Source: Saprospiraceae bacterium (GTDB lineage: Bacteria > Bacteroidota > Bacteroidia > Chitinophagales > Saprospiraceae). From it: a stretch of DNA of 64,000 bases. The stretch lies in contig JADKBO010000030.1 in NCBI GenBank assembly GCA_016715105.1, positions 26,244 through 90,243 of the forward strand. Direction: 5' to 3'. The notes under the pieces are model-generated. The model ran no database searches. It saw only the letters and a program-made list of their open reading frames with translations, and was not told the origin of the DNA. The translations under genes were made by a program, and so were the position numbers. Positions 63,468 to 64,000 of the stretch are shown in pieces; positions within the stretch are counted from its first letter, which is position 1; each line of letters starts with the position of its first letter.

Positions 63468-64000
63468 ATGAATTTTGTTGAATCAATTGATAACCTTTAC
63501 TTGGCATTATACGAATTTTTATGGGTAAAAGGTTTCACAACTAAGAAAAAAAGCCATACAGCAGAACGATCAGAGTCATTCGGAAAATCTTCTATATATT
63601 TCGACAACCACAATATTTTTTTTTCTACTTATAGCTTTATCTGTAAATTACGAATAAGACACAATACTATTCAAGAAATTAGAGGTAAGATAAACGATTT
63701 TCAAAAATTAGAAGACAGTGAAACTATCCTTACAGTTTTACATCTTATTTGATTCAAATAGGAAGGGAGGATCTGAGTTATGAATTAGAAAGGTGATGGA
63801 GAAGATATTGGTCATTTTATCAAATTTTCAGATCAAGCGAGTGTTCAAAAATGGTTGACTAACTTTAAGACTGTTATGAACGAAGTAGGTTTTTCTTTTT
63901 TTAATAGTTTCAAAACAGATGCAGATTTTGACAAATGGTTTAATGAACCAGTTTTACACGGGACTTATGACTTTAAAAAAGGATTACTTTGGAATGATTC
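63468..64000 (+). pseudogene. Unknown protein, frameshifted, running off the window
   Basis: ATG at 63468 preceded by a -7-like TATATTTG near 63370. The first frame (94 residues) stops at 63752. A second frame continues with QIGREDLSYELE to about 63793, and a third with GDGEDIGHFIKFSDQASVQKW, LTNFKTVMNEVGF and DFDKWFNEPVLHGTYDFKK to the window end. The pieces join into one plausible soluble protein if two short indels are repaired. I do not recognise the family. Confidence 0.55.

Noticed and set aside
1..64000. tRNA and rRNA genes
   Set aside because: I scanned for T-loop and rRNA-like motifs and saw none; a covariance search would be needed to be certain.

Overview
The window comes from an AT-rich member of the Bacteroidota, most likely the Saprospiria or a relative. 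The evidence is two proteins with type IX secretion C-terminal sorting domains, a DUF2480 protein, a DUF6090 protein, several -7 boxes of the TAnnTTTG type, weak Shine-Dalgarno sequences and several TTG starts. The closest relative cannot be named without a search. Three genes carry simple frameshifts, two of them beside mononucleotide runs (a dehydratase and an ammonium transporter, plus a PASTA protein). This suggests an imperfectly polished long-read or metagenome assembly, although real decay cannot be excluded.

Layout. 1-3.4 kb: membrane-protein tail, a solitary VapB-like antitoxin with a deleted VapC remnant, a CNNM/CorC transporter and an EEP-family nuclease. 3.6-10 kb: Crp/Fnr regulator, a DUF2805/DUF2256 pair, htpG behind a sigma-54-like promoter, a cyclophilin-FKBP fusion and ferrochelatase. 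10.3-12.3 kb: an unusual protein joining a CBM48-like glycogen-binding domain to ten tandem Lys/Pro/Ala-rich basic repeats, with a clear promoter and terminator. 13-23.2 kb: an NtrY-like kinase, a 222-bp element with inverted ends, an exported/envelope gene cluster with a polyprenyl-phosphate sugar transferase, and a PolX-like protein. 23.2-24.3 kb: a repeat field around a four-helix-bundle gene. 24.3-33 kb: a sugar-acid operon (RraA-like protein and broken enolase-superfamily dehydratase), a broken IPTL-CTERM protein, a serine hydrolase, rhodanese, PASTA protein, and pabB-pabC with a truncated thyA. 33.4-41.4 kb: paralogous T9SS cargo genes around a lipoprotein, then scpB, DUF2480, marR and typA. 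41.4-48.4 kb: a giant M36 metalloprotease with pectin-lyase-like repeats, cut off before any sorting domain. 48.4-53.5 kb: a group IIC intron remnant behind a terminator hairpin, a thioredoxin-fold protein, Sua5, a dead IS, a RelE-type TA pair and a repeat field. 53.5-64 kb: MFS transporter, amt-glnK, DUF6807 and Gfo/Idh proteins, monomeric NADP-isocitrate dehydrogenase, DUF6090, an hsdR tail fragment and a frameshifted gene at the edge.

How the genes fit together. Recognisable modules are folate/thymidylate supply (pabB, pabC, thyA), nitrogen sensing (amt, glnK), envelope polysaccharide initiation, protein folding (htpG, PPIase) and secreted cargo for two different sorting systems (T9SS and IPTL-CTERM). 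The spaces between genes are full of short-word degenerate repeats and palindromes, a different word in each space. Together with the intron remnant, dead IS, VapC, hsdR and the inverted-end element, they show a genome with much repeat and mobile-element turnover.
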